64,000 bases of DNA from Macrostomum hystrix (GCA_950097015.1 CATNEN010000029.1:1550001-1614000), one strand, 5' to 3'. Shown: positions 27,201 to 36,461, counted from the stretch's first letter. Notes: generated by a model not told the origin, from the sequence alone. Numbers and translations: made by a program.

Positions 27201-30200
27201 TAGCCATGCTCCTCAAAATCTCTTCGCCGTGACTTTGAACGCATTTAAATTCGAAAGTCTCCGCGTCGCAACTGGAGCTCGGCTGTGAGACGGTGAGGAA
27301 AATGATGGATTTGAAATCTCTCAGTCTGAAAGTTTTCTCCCTGACTAGACAAAAAGATTATAATATCCAATTATTACTACTCAAAAAGGAAGTTATTAGT
27401 GAACAAAATTGGCGTATCAGCAGACTACAAAATATACAAATCGACATTCAAGGCGACGAGAGCGGCCTGCAGAGGAAACTGCATGCAATATTTTGTTTCC
27501 TTCCTAGGCTAATCACAGACGATTTACATCAGCTAGTGTGTTGACACCTGACAGACAGGTGTGATTAGTATGATCTGTTTAGTAGCATTTTAACAACATC
27601 AATACGAGCAAATTTTTTTATACTGGAGTCGCCCGTTGAAAAAATGAATAGACAAATAAGTATGCAATTCAACCACCCTAATAGAATTCTAAAAGGAGAT
27701 TCTAAGTTCTAAACTTATCTAATCTAAAAACTATGCAACTTAATCTTGAAAATAATACTACAACATAGAGGGTTTACTAGATGCAAATAGTTAATAGGCA
27801 TTGTGACAACAAGTAAATAAAAAATACACAAATAGCAGAATATAAAAGAGGAATATGATCAGATTTCAATGTAATAGTGTTTCATTCTATTCATAGACAC
27901 AACGCAATGAATTTTGGGACTCTTAGCATAGAAAAACTCACAGTCCAATGGCCAGATATGGTTATCTGAGCACGCTTCTGACGCAATGCCTTCTGTTGGT
28001 TGTGCGAAATAGCAAAATAAAAATGCAACATTTTATTAAAAACAACACAATTTCATTTTTCAATCAGTGACACTTGTCTCAGCACAGGATTAAGAAATAG
28101 ATTTGAAAATCAAGAGCAAACAAAATTAGTTTTTCAATATATACTACAAGACACATGAATTCAGAGTGAAAAAAAACTACTTCAAAGCTTAGAATTTGTG
28201 AGCATAAATTTACAATAGTAATTCTCGGATTAAATTGAAAACAATAAAGGGTATAAGCGACTAGGTTTCACCCAGACTCGATGCTGACCCGAATATCACA
28301 CCCAGACCCGATGCTGACCCAAATATCACACCCAGACCCGATGCTGACCCAAATATCACACCCAGACCCGATGCTATGACCCAAATATCCCACCCAGATT
28401 CGTTGCTGACCCAAATATCCCACCCAGACTCGTTGCTGACCCAAATATCCCACCCAGATTCGTTGCTGACCCAAATAACCCACCCAGATTCGTTGCTGAC
28501 CCAAATATCCCACCCAGACTCGTTGCTGACCCAAATATCCCACCCAGATTCGTTGCTGACCCAAATATCCCACCCAGATTCGTTGCTGACCCAAAATATT
28601 CCACCCAGATTCGTTGCTGACCCAAATATCCCACCCAGACCCGATGCTATGACCCAAATATCCAACCCAGATTCGTTGCTGACCCAAATATCCAACCCAG
28701 ATTCGTTACTGACCCAAATATCCAACCCAGATTCGTTGCTGACCCAAATATCCCACCTAAATTCGATGCTATGACCCAAATATCCCACCCAAATTCGTTG
28801 CTGACCCAAATATCCCACCCAGATTCGTTGCTGACCCAAAATATTCCACCCAGATTCGTTGCTGACCCAAATATCCCACCCAGACCCGATGCTATGACCC
28901 AAATATCCCACCCAGATTCGTTGCTGACCCAAATATCCCACCCAGATTCGTTACTGACCCAAATATCCCACCCAGACCCGATGCTATGACCCAAATATCC
29001 CACCCAGATTCGTTACTGACCCAAATATCCCACCCAGATTCGTTGCTTACCCAAATATCCCACCCAGACTCGATGCTATGACCCAAATATCCCACCCAGA
29101 CTCGATGCTGACCAAATATCCCACCCAGACTCGATGCTATGACCCGAATATCCCACCCAGACTCGATGCTATGACCCAAATATCCCACCCAGATTCGTTG
29201 CTGACCCAAATATCCCACCCAGACTCGATGCTATGACCCAAATATCCCACCCAGATTCGTTGCTTACCCAAATATCCCACCCAGACTCGATGCTATGACC
29301 CGAATATCCCACTCAGACTCGATACTATGACCCAAATATCCCCCCAGAGCCGATGCTATAACCCAAATATCCCACCCAGACTCGATGCTATGGCCCAAAT
29401 ATCCCACCACCCAGACTCGATTCTATGACCCAAATATCCCCAAGACTCGATGCTATGACCCAAATATCCCCAAGACTCGATGCTATGACCCAAATATCCC
29501 CCAGAATCGATGCTATGACCCAAATATCCCCCAGACTCGATGCTATGACCTAAATATCCCCCAGACCCGATGCTATGACCTAAATATCCCCCAGACCCGA
29601 TGCTATAACCAGAACATTCTGAACACTTGAAAAAAGCCATAGAAGCCTCTATTGATTTCAGCCCTACCGTTGTGGATCGTCGCTTAATTTCATTTGCCGA
29701 CTTGCTGCTGTGGCCACCGCCTCCGCCGGCAGCCGAAGCCGTGTCCTGCTTTAGAAGGCCGTCGCTAACAGAGCGCGTCGGGAGCTTCGGCGGCGCGGCG
29801 CCGGCCGCGGCAGACGCCGCATCGTCAACCCGAACGGCGGCGACAGCTGCGGCTGCCGCAGCCGATACCGATGAAGCATTAGAGCGATGACGAACTGGCA
29901 CAGCCGGCGGAATGCTGGACTCAGATGAGCAGGGTGAGTCCGGACACTCCGAGCATGGTCGAACCAGGAGGCGAACGAATTTCTGGTCTGCGAGGTTCGA
30001 TAAATGACGGTCAAGATTCAAAAATCGAATTTTCGCATCAAAGATGGCAGAAAAAAACCTAAATCAGTTGCTGTTGGGCTTAGAACAGACTTTAGTAGAT
30101 TGGACCCCCATGTACCCGACTGTAACAAAAATACTAATGTTTTGGACTGGAACCCTACTGTTTCCGACTGGAACCCAATTGTTTTGGACTGGAACCCTAC

Positions 30201-32869
30201 TGTTTCCGACTGAAACCCAATTGTTTCCGACTGAAACCCAATTGTTTCCGACTGGAACCCTATTGTTTTTCCGACTGGAACCCTATTGTTTCCGACTGGA
30301 ATCCCACTGTTTCCGACAGGAATTCGATCGCTTCCGACTGGAACCCTACTGTTTCCGACTGGAACCCTACTGTTTACGACTGGAACCCTACTGTTTCCGA
30401 CTGAAACCCTACTGTTTACGACTGGAACCCTACTGTTTACGACTGGAACCCTACTGTTTCCGACTGAAACCCTACTGTTTCCGACTGGAACCCTACTGTT
30501 TCTGACTGAAACCCAATTGTTTACGACTTAAACCCTATTGTTTCCGACTGGAATCCCACTGTTTCCGACAGGAATTCGATCGCTTCCGACTGGAATCCCA
30601 CTGTTTCCGACTGGAACCCAATTGTTTCCGACTGGAACCCAATTGTTTCCGACTGGAACCAAATTGTTTCCGAATGGAATCCTATTGTTTCCGACAGGAA
30701 TCCTACTGTTTCCGACTGGAACCCTATCGCTTTAGACTGGGAAGCCGTTCCAGATTATCTCACGCTATAATATATATTTCAATATTTGTTTTAAATTTAT
30801 GCAAAAAACACAGCAGCGTTGACGAAAATCCTTGCATACGAGCCTACAATTCAGATGTGATACTCTAAATAGCAGCGTGCGAACTTGTCCACACAAAAAA
30901 CTAATAAATAAACCAACGAGATAATCTTGATAAAGACATACGCATTGAACTGAAGGCATATTTTTCAATAAAGTGGGCAGTGGACCAAATATAAGGCTAG
31001 TGTGTTCATTTCAGCTGCCTAAACACAGTCTAGGATATGGCCTGTCCAATATATAATCAAACTAGCAGAGGAAAGTTTCTTAAGTCGCATGCACGGGTCT
31101 ATCTTACTGTGGCAGAACGATACATGGCGCAGCAGATAGACGTACAATTTCTATCCGCCTGACGTAAATACTAGCAGGATGAGCTGCTGGATCACCAAAA
31201 ACATGCATTCATTTACTTATAGTTTGAAATGTTAAATTTAGAACACACTCCGATTGCTTAAGCCTCACCCCACATCAAAAGTCACACAATAGCCTAGATT
31301 GGATGGGTACAGACTTTCAATTTCATTTCCAATGCAAAGTTTATCTTCTAGCAGACACACAAGCGCAATTTAATCGACAAACGGAAACGATAGAACCTGT
31401 TCATGCTTAGTTATAAGCTTGTAATTATTTAGCTTACGATCGGACATAATTGAGATTTGAAACACGAGAACCTACCCAATGGCTCATGATCCAACCCTAT
31501 GGCTCAGAACCCAATCCCATGGCTCAGGATTCAATCCCATGGCTCAGGACCTAACCCCATGGCTCAGGACCTAAACCCATGGCTCAGGGTCCAATCCCAT
31601 GGCTCAGGACCTAACCCCATGGCTCATGATCCAATCCCATGGCTCATAATCCAATCCCATGGCTCATAATCCAATCCCATGGCTCAGGATCCAATCCCAT
31701 GGCTCAGGATCCAATCCCATGGCTCATAATCCAATCCCATGGCTCAGGATCCAATCCCATGGCTCAGGATCCAATCCCATGGCTCAGGATCCAATCCCAT
31801 GGCTCAGGATCCAATCACATGGCTCATGATCCAATCCCATGGCTCAGGATCCAATCCCATGGCTCAGGATCCAATCCGATGGCTCAGGATCCAATCCCAT
31901 GGCTCAGGGTCCTATCCCATGGCTCAGGGTCTTATCCCATGGCTCAGGGTCTAATCCTATGGCTCATTGTCTAATCCCATGGCTCAGGATCCAATCCCAT
32001 GGCTCATAATCCAATCCCATGGCTCAGGATCCAATCCCACGGCTCAGGGTCGAATCCTATGGCTCAGGGTCGAATTCTATTGCTCAGTAACTGATCCTGA
32101 ACTGATCCAATCCAATGACTCAGGATCCTATCTGATTGTTCGTGATCTAATCCCATAGCTCAGGGTCTAATCTGATTGGTCATAAATCCCATTCTTTATG
32201 ATCCAGTCCCATTGCTCAGGCTCCAATCCCACTGCTCATGATCCATTGCTAAACACTGAGTCTGACTGTTCAGGAACCGATCAACAGATGTTACCATGAT
32301 GTTGTTAATGCCATTAGCTCCTGTCTTCAACACAAGAAAAAGTCAATTTCAAAAGTGAAGAAGGCAGCGCTGCTCACCCTTGATCATGCGCACAACTTTG
32401 TCGTGTGCAGCGTCGCCAACGAACTCGCCATTCACCTTGATGATCTGGTCTCCAATGCGAGCTCCAGCCTTGTAGGCTGGTCCATCTAATTAAGTTATAG
32501 AGGGGGGGAGTGTGAGACCCAACTCACAACATTAGATATCACTTATCAGTGTCCTTTGAAGAGAACCTTAATAAGTTAAACAAACTTAGTGTAAAAATAT
32601 TGTAGGAATTAAATTCCAAACTGCTCACCTTTCACAACATTGCGAATAGTAACAGGGCTCTGGCCATTTACATGCAGTCCATAGCCCTTTTCATCTTTTG
32701 TGATGATGATCTCCTTTGCTCCAATTTCTAAACCTAAATATGAATATAAATTGCAAAGTATAAATATAGCTATGTGTAACAAGCTCTCTTAAGACACAAA
32801 GTAGAACAACAGCAGTTAGCTCACCAAGAGGCATACTTAGATTTCTTTGTTCTGCAAATCTGCCATTGA
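5545..32869 (-). CDS. ARHGEF11: PDZ-RhoGEF (ARHGEF11/12, RhoGEF2 type), 5' exon missing
   Basis: Rho-family guanine nucleotide exchange factor that would link G-alpha-12/13 signals (RGS-like domain) and membrane partners (PDZ) to RhoA activation by the DH-PH module. Exons in transcript order: 32869-32825, 32727-32629, 32485-32378, 29987-29668, 27992-27942, 27282-27178, 24417-24184, 23645-23424, 22237-22043, 21211-21089, 20237-19926, 19759-19342, 18661-18545, 17736-17635, 16160-16023, 15937-15771, 15446-14660, 14123-13779, 13411-12617, 12233-12025, 9907-9551, 7485-7221, 5771-5545. Every junction is GT-AG and phase-compatible, giving about 1,912 residues before the TAG at 5545-5547. Domain order is PDZ (about 15-95), RGS-like (430-680), C1 (720-775), DH (930-1210), PH (1230-1400), then a low-complexity acidic tail. 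No initiator ATG is in frame, so at least one exon lies upstream. The donor at 23424 (GTGCCT) is the weakest. PDZ plus C1 in one protein resembles insect RhoGEF2 more than vertebrate ARHGEF11/12. Confidence 0.9.
6290..7180. repeat. Minisatellite, 17-bp unit (RhoGEF intron 22)
   Basis: About 50 copies of a 17-bp unit, ATGAAATGAGTTCAGTG, with occasional 9-bp partial units (TTCAGTGAT). The array fills most of the 1.45-kb intron between exons 22 and 23 and ends about 40 bp from the exon 22 donor. Confidence 0.95.
7486..8040. other. Intron sequence, RhoGEF
   Basis: Ordinary AT-rich intron sequence near the exon 22 acceptor. No element recognised. Confidence 0.5.
8041..9530. repeat. Minisatellite, 18-22-bp units (RhoGEF intron 21)
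   Basis: About 75 copies built from TCTCACCTTGCATTCACTC with 0-4 extra bases (CTCAG, CTCTG or CTG). From about 9045 a diverged subfamily (TCACCATGCATCTATTC) takes over with its own multi-unit period. The unit has no stop codon in any plus-strand frame, so three overlapping long open frames appear. They are not genes. Confidence 0.95.
9908..10822. other. Intron sequence, RhoGEF
   Basis: Part of the 2.1-kb intron between exons 20 and 21. The stretch 10330-10740 is GC-richer and repeats GGAATC-type words, so it may be an old element, but no termini were found. Confidence 0.35.
10823..11550. mobile_element. Foldback/MITE-like element with about 200-bp inverted arms
   Basis: The left arm (10823-11077) and right arm (11349-11550) are near-perfect inverted copies. 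Both begin TTAACAGTA at the outside and share GACAATTTTTTTTGCTGCAC and GAGCTAGTGTATTTCAT. The left arm carries an extra block of roughly 50 bp after ACTACC. The 270-bp centre has no coding potential. The element lies in RhoGEF intron 20 and is probably non-autonomous. Confidence 0.85.
11551..12024. other. Intron sequence, RhoGEF
   Basis: AT-rich intron between the foldback element and exon 20. Nothing recognised. Confidence 0.4.
12234..12616. repeat. Intron made of (GTCA)n repeats (RhoGEF intron 19)
   Basis: Read on the transcript strand, the intron starts at its donor with GTCAGTCAGTCAGTCA and continues as GTCA repeats with scattered GGCA variants until about 30 bp before the acceptor (ATTTTAG). 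The donor GTCAGT is itself a repeat unit. Confidence 0.95.
12617..14123 (-). CDS. ARHGEF11: RhoGEF exons 18-19: PH domain with Gln-rich insertion
   Basis: Exon 18 (14123-13779) has the last DH helix and the first PH strands: [32 protein letters not shown]. Exon 19 (13411-12617) has the rest: [30 protein letters not shown], then the C-terminal helix [11 protein letters not shown]. Between the two halves, roughly 55 residues of Gln/Ala/Pro-rich sequence ([15 protein letters not shown] and more) interrupt the PH fold. After the domain the exon becomes Ala/Ser/Glu-rich. Confidence 0.85.
13560..13735. repeat. Degenerate short tandem repeat (RhoGEF intron 18)
   Basis: Four to five loose copies of AAATCCCACACCTAGGATTC spaced roughly 30 bp apart, in the intron between exons 18 and 19. 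Confidence 0.6.
14195..14610. repeat. Minisatellite, 31-32-bp unit (RhoGEF intron 17)
   Basis: About 13 copies of a unit built on ACACCCAATCCCAGTTGATT followed by AACTCCATTT. It fills most of the intron between exons 17 and 18. Confidence 0.9.
14660..15446 (-). CDS. ARHGEF11: RhoGEF exon 17: DH (Dbl homology) domain
   Basis: A single 787-bp exon holds nearly the whole catalytic DH domain. Conserved region 1 reads [20 protein letters not shown] (the Glu that contacts Rho switch 1 is in LHEIV), followed by [15 protein letters not shown] and [15 protein letters not shown]. The last helix is [20 protein letters not shown], in which the usual QR..KYPLLL motif is poorly conserved. The exon starts in phase 0 at GACCAA after a TCCCGCAG acceptor and ends in phase 1. 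Confidence 0.9.
15475..15685. repeat. Minisatellite, 45-bp unit (RhoGEF intron 16)
   Basis: Four to five copies of a 45-bp unit containing ACTCAGCTGGGGCATTGGGA. It lies about 30 bp upstream of the DH exon acceptor. Confidence 0.9.
15771..17736 (-). CDS. ARHGEF11: RhoGEF exons 14-16: linker before DH domain
   Basis: Exons 17736-17635, 16160-16023 and 15937-15771. Exon 14 is hydrophobic/charged ([17 protein letters not shown]). Exon 15 is Pro/Gln-rich ([12 protein letters not shown], then [12 protein letters not shown]). Exon 16 is alanine-rich. Phases (1, 1, 0) fit the neighbours. No domain is recognised. Confidence 0.75.
16315..16600. repeat. Minisatellite, 21-bp unit (RhoGEF intron 14, first array)
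   Basis: About 13 copies of a 21-bp unit, AATGAGTGAATGGGAGTGAC plus one A, degenerating at the right end to GAGGGAAYGGGAGTGTGA. Confidence 0.95.
16840..17590. repeat. Minisatellite, 22-bp unit (RhoGEF intron 14, second array)
   Basis: About 34 copies of GCTGATCCTAGCTACGATTC plus CA. Variant units (CTAGCTTCCATT, CTACGGTTCC) recur in a fixed order, so a block of about a dozen units was duplicated. The array runs to about 45 bp from the exon 14 donor. Confidence 0.95.
17980..18110. other. Intron sequence, RhoGEF
   Basis: AT-rich intron with no recognised feature other than the adjacent tRNA-like segment. Confidence 0.3.
18115..18215 (+). repeat. tRNA-like SINE fragment (third family)
   Basis: A tRNA-like stretch with GAGCTTCGGATTCCTAGCCG and a near-consensus B box (GTGGTTCGAATCTC). 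It does not match the heads of families A or B. No clear acceptor stem, so it is read as a SINE relic and not a tRNA gene. Confidence 0.45.
18545..19450 (-). CDS. ARHGEF11: RhoGEF C1 zinc-finger region (end of exon 12 and exon 13)
   Basis: The end of exon 12 and exon 13 (18661-18545) form a C1 phorbol-ester/DAG-type zinc finger. A His is followed after 12 residues by CSGC, after 13 residues by C, then C, HPAC, and a last Cys in KPINC. The spacing between the third and fourth cysteines is four residues (CTVGDC) instead of the usual two, exactly at the exon junction. Either the domain is a variant or the true splice site is a few bases away. Confidence 0.75.
18700..19300. other. Intron with degenerate GATAATCC-type words
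   Basis: The intron between exons 12 and 13 is AT-rich, with many loosely spaced GATAATCC/ATAATCC words, a short (ATA)n run near 18905 and a poly-A run near 19226. It looks like a decayed tandem repeat. Confidence 0.5.
19342..22237 (-). CDS. ARHGEF11: RhoGEF exons 9-12: RGS-like domain
   Basis: Exons 22237-22043, 21211-21089, 20237-19926 and 19759-19342. Exon 9 has an acidic run ([12 protein letters not shown]) and then [11 protein letters not shown], the entry to the domain. Exons 10-12 give the helical RGS-like core: [52 protein letters not shown] and the long helices after [20 protein letters not shown]. The region binds G-alpha-12/13 in this family. Exon 12 runs on into the first half of the C1 domain. 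Confidence 0.85.
20245..20870. repeat. Minisatellite, 21-bp unit (RhoGEF intron 10)
   Basis: About 29 copies of a 21-bp unit, AAGGGATTGCGATTCGGGAT plus T. Variants (AAGGTATTGCGATTCAGG, AAGGGCTTG, TTGCTATTTGG) occur in a repeated order near 20292, 20410 and 20520, showing a higher-order unit. The array ends about 8 bp from the exon 11 acceptor. Confidence 0.95.
21336..21645 (+). repeat. SINE family B copy with triplicated 36-bp segment
   Basis: The tRNA-like head (GATTGGCTGAGTGGTCTAAG, an A-box match) is followed by the shared family B body. Near 21514-21620 a segment containing CAGGGCAGATGTACACACCT is present three times in tandem; the other copies have it once. Confidence 0.8.
21786..21996 (-). 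repeat. SINE family A copy
   Basis: The minus strand shows the tRNA-like head near 21950-21996, then the family A body ending at the CAGTCCATGGACTGGGGGGA block (plus-strand sequence). The 3' part beyond that block is missing. Confidence 0.75.
22418..22712 (-). repeat. SINE family B copy
   Basis: A complete-looking copy on the minus strand. The tRNA-like head is at 22640-22712, and the 3' tail at 22400-22420 is a (TTA)n microsatellite, as at 36950. Confidence 0.8.
22780..22915 (-). other. Possible extra RhoGEF exon, not placed
   Basis: Within the intron between exons 8 and 9 this minus-strand stretch has coding-like codon use ([13 protein letters not shown] in one frame). A CTTTCCAG acceptor lies at its 5' end and a GTGACA donor candidate inside it. 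No choice of acceptor and donor joins it to exon 8 (phase 0) and exon 9 (phase 0) in one frame. It may be an alternative exon, or the donor of exon 8 may lie inside the minisatellite. Confidence 0.25.
22930..23410. repeat. Minisatellite, about 40-bp unit (RhoGEF intron 8)
   Basis: About 12 copies of a unit containing GGTGCAGATGTGCTGGTGGG and CCACTGTACATTG. Length varies by several bases between copies. A long minus-strand frame through it is a by-product of the repeat. Confidence 0.9.
23424..29987 (-). CDS. ARHGEF11: RhoGEF exons 4-8: Ser/Ala-rich linker
   Basis: Exons 29987-29668, 27992-27942, 27282-27178, 24417-24184 and 23645-23424. Exon 4 completes the PDZ domain and then becomes serine/alanine-rich, ending with a basic NEIKRRSTT. 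Exons 5-7 look helical ([25 protein letters not shown]). Exon 8 is Ser/Pro-rich and acidic ([16 protein letters not shown]). No catalytic domain is visible. The phases are all 0 between exons 4 and 9, so skipping any of exons 5-8 would keep the frame. Confidence 0.75.
23716..23905 (-). repeat. SINE family A copy, internally deleted
   Basis: Family A on the minus strand with its 3' end (ACCTGCCCAATT on the plus strand) joined directly to the GGGGGGACGCC block, so about 80 bp of the usual body is missing. Confidence 0.75.
23960..24050 (-). repeat. SINE fragment related to family A
   Basis: A second tRNA-like head on the minus strand, joined to the AATTAAGTGTCCTGCTCAAG block. It sits directly behind the preceding copy. 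Confidence 0.5.
24530..26215. repeat. Minisatellite, 29-bp unit (RhoGEF intron 6)
   Basis: About 58 copies of a 29-bp unit containing GAGATACTAGCTGCTCAACC and TGAGGATTC. Variants (TGTGAGGC, ACTGGCTG, CTAACTG, CATCC) recur in blocks, indicating several multi-unit duplications. Confidence 0.95.
26216..27177. other. Intron sequence, RhoGEF
   Basis: AT-rich remainder of intron 6 upstream (transcript sense) of the array. No element recognised. Confidence 0.4.
27283..27941. other. Intron sequence, RhoGEF
   Basis: Intron between exons 5 and 6. An 83-codon plus-strand frame at 27293-27544 has no domain and is probably chance. Confidence 0.4.
28265..29625. repeat. Minisatellite, about 29-32-bp unit (RhoGEF intron 4)
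   Basis: About 45 copies of a unit built on TGACCCAAATATCCCACCCA and GATTCGTTGC or GACTCGATGCTA. The optional CTA insertion makes two length classes. The array comes within 45 bp of the exon 4 donor. Confidence 0.95.
30090..30745. repeat. Minisatellite, 22-bp unit (RhoGEF intron 3, first array)
   Basis: About 29 copies of CTACTGTTTCCGACTGGAAC plus CC. It starts about 100 bp from the exon 4 acceptor. Confidence 0.95.
30746..31465. other. Intron sequence between two arrays
   Basis: Unique AT-rich intron sequence, nothing recognised. Confidence 0.4.
31470..32260. repeat. Minisatellite, 20-bp unit (RhoGEF intron 3, second array)
   Basis: About 31 well-conserved copies of GGCTCAGGATCCAATCCCAT up to 32090, then diverged copies to about 32260. 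The conserved part is unusually uniform in length (exactly 20 bp). It lies about 120 bp from the exon 3 donor. Confidence 0.95.
32378..32869 (-). CDS. ARHGEF11: RhoGEF exons 1-3 found: PDZ domain
   Basis: Exons 32869-32825, 32727-32629 and 32485-32378 encode a PDZ domain. [15 protein letters not shown] holds the carboxylate-binding loop (GYGL in place of GLGF), [19 protein letters not shown] is the alpha1/beta4 core, and [11 protein letters not shown] is the alpha2 helix. The last strand (VRLLVRP) is on the next exon. PDZ domains of this family bind C-terminal tails of membrane receptors. The 45-bp exon 1 is short; its acceptor ends TTAAAAAG and nothing upstream could be assigned. Confidence 0.9.
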
Positions 32870-35260
32870 CTTTTTAAGGAAAACTGAAAATATAAAACCA
32901 ACATTGTTAAATTAAAAAAATAGGTAACAAGAAAAACAAATTGGGTAAGTTGGAATTCTACTTTATAAGAAATATGCTATTATATACCTAAAATTCTGAA
33001 CTGATGAATTAGAGCAAATATTGAGAGAGACTGACATTATAATGCTACTGAGGTATTTTAAATATAAAACTTTTTAATACTTAAAGTAAATTTAATAGTA
33101 TATTTCTTATAACTGTATTATGGCTTAATTAGGTGTTGCCTTGTACCAGACTAAACACAATTTGTTAGGAAAGTAATAAATATATATTATACAGATAGAT
33201 ATGTATTGAGCTAGATAAAACAATTTATATTATAAGGACCTAGGTATTTACAAAAAGACAAGCAAAAAAGTTTCACAAAAAAGTGGCTAGCTTTAGTAGA
33301 GGTCTATTAAGATGTTGTCTTTTCTTGAATCTTGGCAAGATCACGACCATAGCCCTAATAGTTACTAAAGTGTATGCCAATATGCCAATTCAAAATGAAA
33401 GAAAAAATAAAATGTAAAAAATTATATAAGCAAAAACCTAGTTAGAAGCTAACAACTTTTTAACTAATTTAAGTTAAAATATTTTTTACATGACAATCGA
33501 AATTTAAAAAAATGCCAGCAAACTTTATTTGAAAGCAATACAAATTTATGGCATAAATTTACTTTCATTTGCGTGGTGCCAATGACACAGAATGACGAAT
33601 AGGAGTTGTCTATGGCCCATAGTAGCCACATAGAGTTGTTTGGGGCACAAAAATTCTGCTGAGTTTTATTAAGCCCTCACTATAGTTTGGATTTTAGAGA
33701 CTTCAAGACTCAACTGATTTGCAAATGGCTAGACAGCCCCTAAGACCTTCACCCAATGCCTGCCAAGACTTTTGGCAGCATTCTGTACTGGATTCATCAT
33801 TATTACCCAGTTTAGGAATCTGAGACAGCCAGGACTGCATTGAACTGAACTGAGAAATGCTCAGTGGATTTTAAAAATGTTTCCCACCAGTTGTGTTACC
33901 AGTTGATGTTATCTGCTTAATTGCTTAACAGTTAAAAAGAAGAAAATAATTTCGCAAACAAAAGTAAATTTACACCCATTTTATTGAACAATCATGTGAG
34001 TTCACTTGCAAATTGGTGCTTGTATATGCTACATGGATAGCTATATTATTTGTCTAAATGTGCCATGTTAAAATTAGCTTGTATGCCAACTTGATTTGCT
34101 TGTACAAATGTACACCAACAGCCTTTTAAGACCCAAATGTTAGGGTCTACAGGGTACAGGCTACATAAACATTCAGGGCCATGGTATCTAACCTTTACTT
34201 GGTTTCATACTAGAATTCCAATAGTTGTGATAATTAATAGGCCTAATTAGCTTAGCTAGCTACAATTGTGTTTAGGATGAGAAATACTCTTAAAATTAAA
34301 TCAGATAGTTATTACAATATGCCTTAAACACTTATTCTCCATTTCATTAGTTTAGTTACTATGTATAAAGATTACCATTGTGTCAAAACCAGCACATGTC
34401 TATAATAAAAAGAATATATAGTATCTATATATCGTTTTAAATAGATTTAAAGCATATGATGCAGCAATTACCATAGATAATTTTTTTAATTTCCATGAAT
34501 TGATCAAAAATGTCATTTTATTAAATTTATTTCTGTAATTTACAAAAGCATGAGTTGCAAAGCATGAGTGCAAAGAATTCATTGGTTAGCGACCTATTGG
34601 TAAGTTCAAAATGAATAGAACAGCAATACAGCTAAAAAGCGAAATGCTTGGTTTATTTGACTTAACTTAGGTCAAGGGAGAACTTATTTGACTCTAATCA
34701 CTCGATGTTTAAATGTAATAGGAAAGGGTTTAGGGTTCACTCAAACTGAAACTAAATATTTACTATTATTGCTTCATACGTAAATAATTTATTTTCTTTT
34801 CATTTTATTATCATATCGCTTTCATTTTACCGTTGGTTTATTAGACTTATAGTATAGCATATAAATTTATGTATAATTTATTTTATGACAGACTAAACAC
34901 TAAAAATACAAGTTCTTGGAAAAAGAAAAAACGTTTACAATTTTAGTTGCAAAAAAGAAGTAGTTTTCTATATTTTTTTGTTCATTTACGTAAACATTGA
35001 GTAATTAAAATAATGATAAAATTACTTTTTAATGCTGTTGCAATTTCGTTCAATTTAATTTGTTAAGACTATAAACAAATATAAGACCCATGTGGCTCAC
35101 TTTATCAATCGAAAAAAATTGACAATATAAAAATTTACAGCCGTGTTGACGACTCTTAGACTACATCGAACATGAGCGACGGTCGCCTAATAGGCAACTC
35201 CGAACATGTTCTTTTAAATTAATAAGGCTACTTAATGTATATTAAGTAGGAGTATAATGT
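32870..35260. other. AT-rich stretch expected to hold RhoGEF exon(s) or promoter
   Basis: The first found RhoGEF exon is preceded by an acceptor, so the start codon must lie further upstream, here or in the next 1-2 kb. I could not find an ATG exon with a matching phase-1 donor. No other feature seen. Confidence 0.4.
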
Positions 35261-35264
35261 ATAT

Positions 35265-35505
35265 ACTCCACTGGAACAATTTGCGTCCTTTAGCAAGACA
35301 TTTAACTCTGCATTGCTTCAGTTCACCCAGCTGTTAAATGGGTACCAGCATCAGCTGGGATAATTGAAGGTGGGTGTGGCGTCCCCCCAGTCCGTGGACT
35401 GAACAGCTGTACGCAGCCTTCAGATGCGCCGCGCATTAGCTGCGGCTGTGCTGTCGGCTGCACATCTGACCCGATTGGGGCAGGTGTAATCAATTATTAT
35501 TAATT
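35265..35505 (+). repeat. SINE family A copy, head missing
   Basis: Plus-strand family A body from CCACTGGAACAATTTG through CAGTCCGTGGACTGAACAGC to the 3' end (GGGGCAGGTGTAATCAATTA). The tRNA-like head is absent, a typical 5' truncation. Confidence 0.8.
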
Positions 35506-36359
35506 ATTAATGTATATTACGTAAATACCGCTAGGTGCTGAACACGCGATGATATGCACTGTTGAAAAAAAGATATATTGGTGGCTCATACTTTACTTTA
35601 TATACTTTATATACTTTAAAATAACTAATATATAAATAAAAGGAAGTATAACTATCAAAATAAAAGTAAAAAAATTTAATTAACACAATTTACATCTTGA
35701 AATTGATCACCACAGTTTCAAGCATATTAAGCCTTTAGCAACTGTGCTCTGGCGTAGATTGCGTTTATAACTGCACTCTGTAAACAATTTTGCCCAGCTC
35801 ATGCAGCAAAAAAGTAAACAAATGCACTGTTAGAGTTGCAGCAGATGCATATACTCGTAGCTAAACAGACATTTAACATATACGAGCGGCATACGTGGCC
35901 CGTCACAAATGCCGCGCAGCACACCGTGTCTGCACACGGTACCTGCGCACTAAGGGGTGAGAAACAGGCGCCATGTACACTATGTTCAGAGCTGTACTAT
36001 ATGCTGCCATGCAAAAGAGCGCCAATACACTCCACACATTACCTACGCAATATAAATTTTTCTGCTCGCTGACCTAGCTCTTGTATGACGCATGTAAGTA
36101 AAACAGTGTGCAAAAAGCCTAGTTGAAATGTTTATTTAGCTTCGTATCTTGCTATATATAATGTAGAATAATCTACACGAGAGCGCACACTGCGTAAATG
36201 AAAGCTTAACTGCGTCCCATTGCTCTATATAGACACAAACTTGCGTGTGTTCAATCTGGAAAGCAAACAAACGCTAAATGTACCTGCAAAGTGTTTATTC
36301 TGAGTCGCCCCACCATTCGCGGATATCCTTGTCTAAAGTACTCGGAATTTTAATTTTTA
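35506..36359. other. Upstream region of the ADP-ribosyltransferase-like gene
   Basis: AT-rich with a GC-richer patch at 35880-36010. No element recognised. A promoter is expected here but no specific motif is supported. Confidence 0.35.
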
Positions 36360-36373
36360 ATCGCATTTTTCAG
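36360..36373 (+). promoter_or_regulatory. Candidate 3' splice acceptor in the 5' UTR
   Basis: A polypyrimidine-rich ATCGCATTTTTCAG ends 88 bp before the start codon of the next gene. It would fit a 5' UTR intron or a spliced-leader acceptor. No donor is identified. Confidence 0.35.
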
Positions 36374-36461
36374 CTAAAAAAACGAAACTCTATAGCAATA
36401 AAAACTCTAGTTCAAGTTTCAAGCTCGAATAGAGAACGGCAACAGAAAGAAACTGCGAAAA

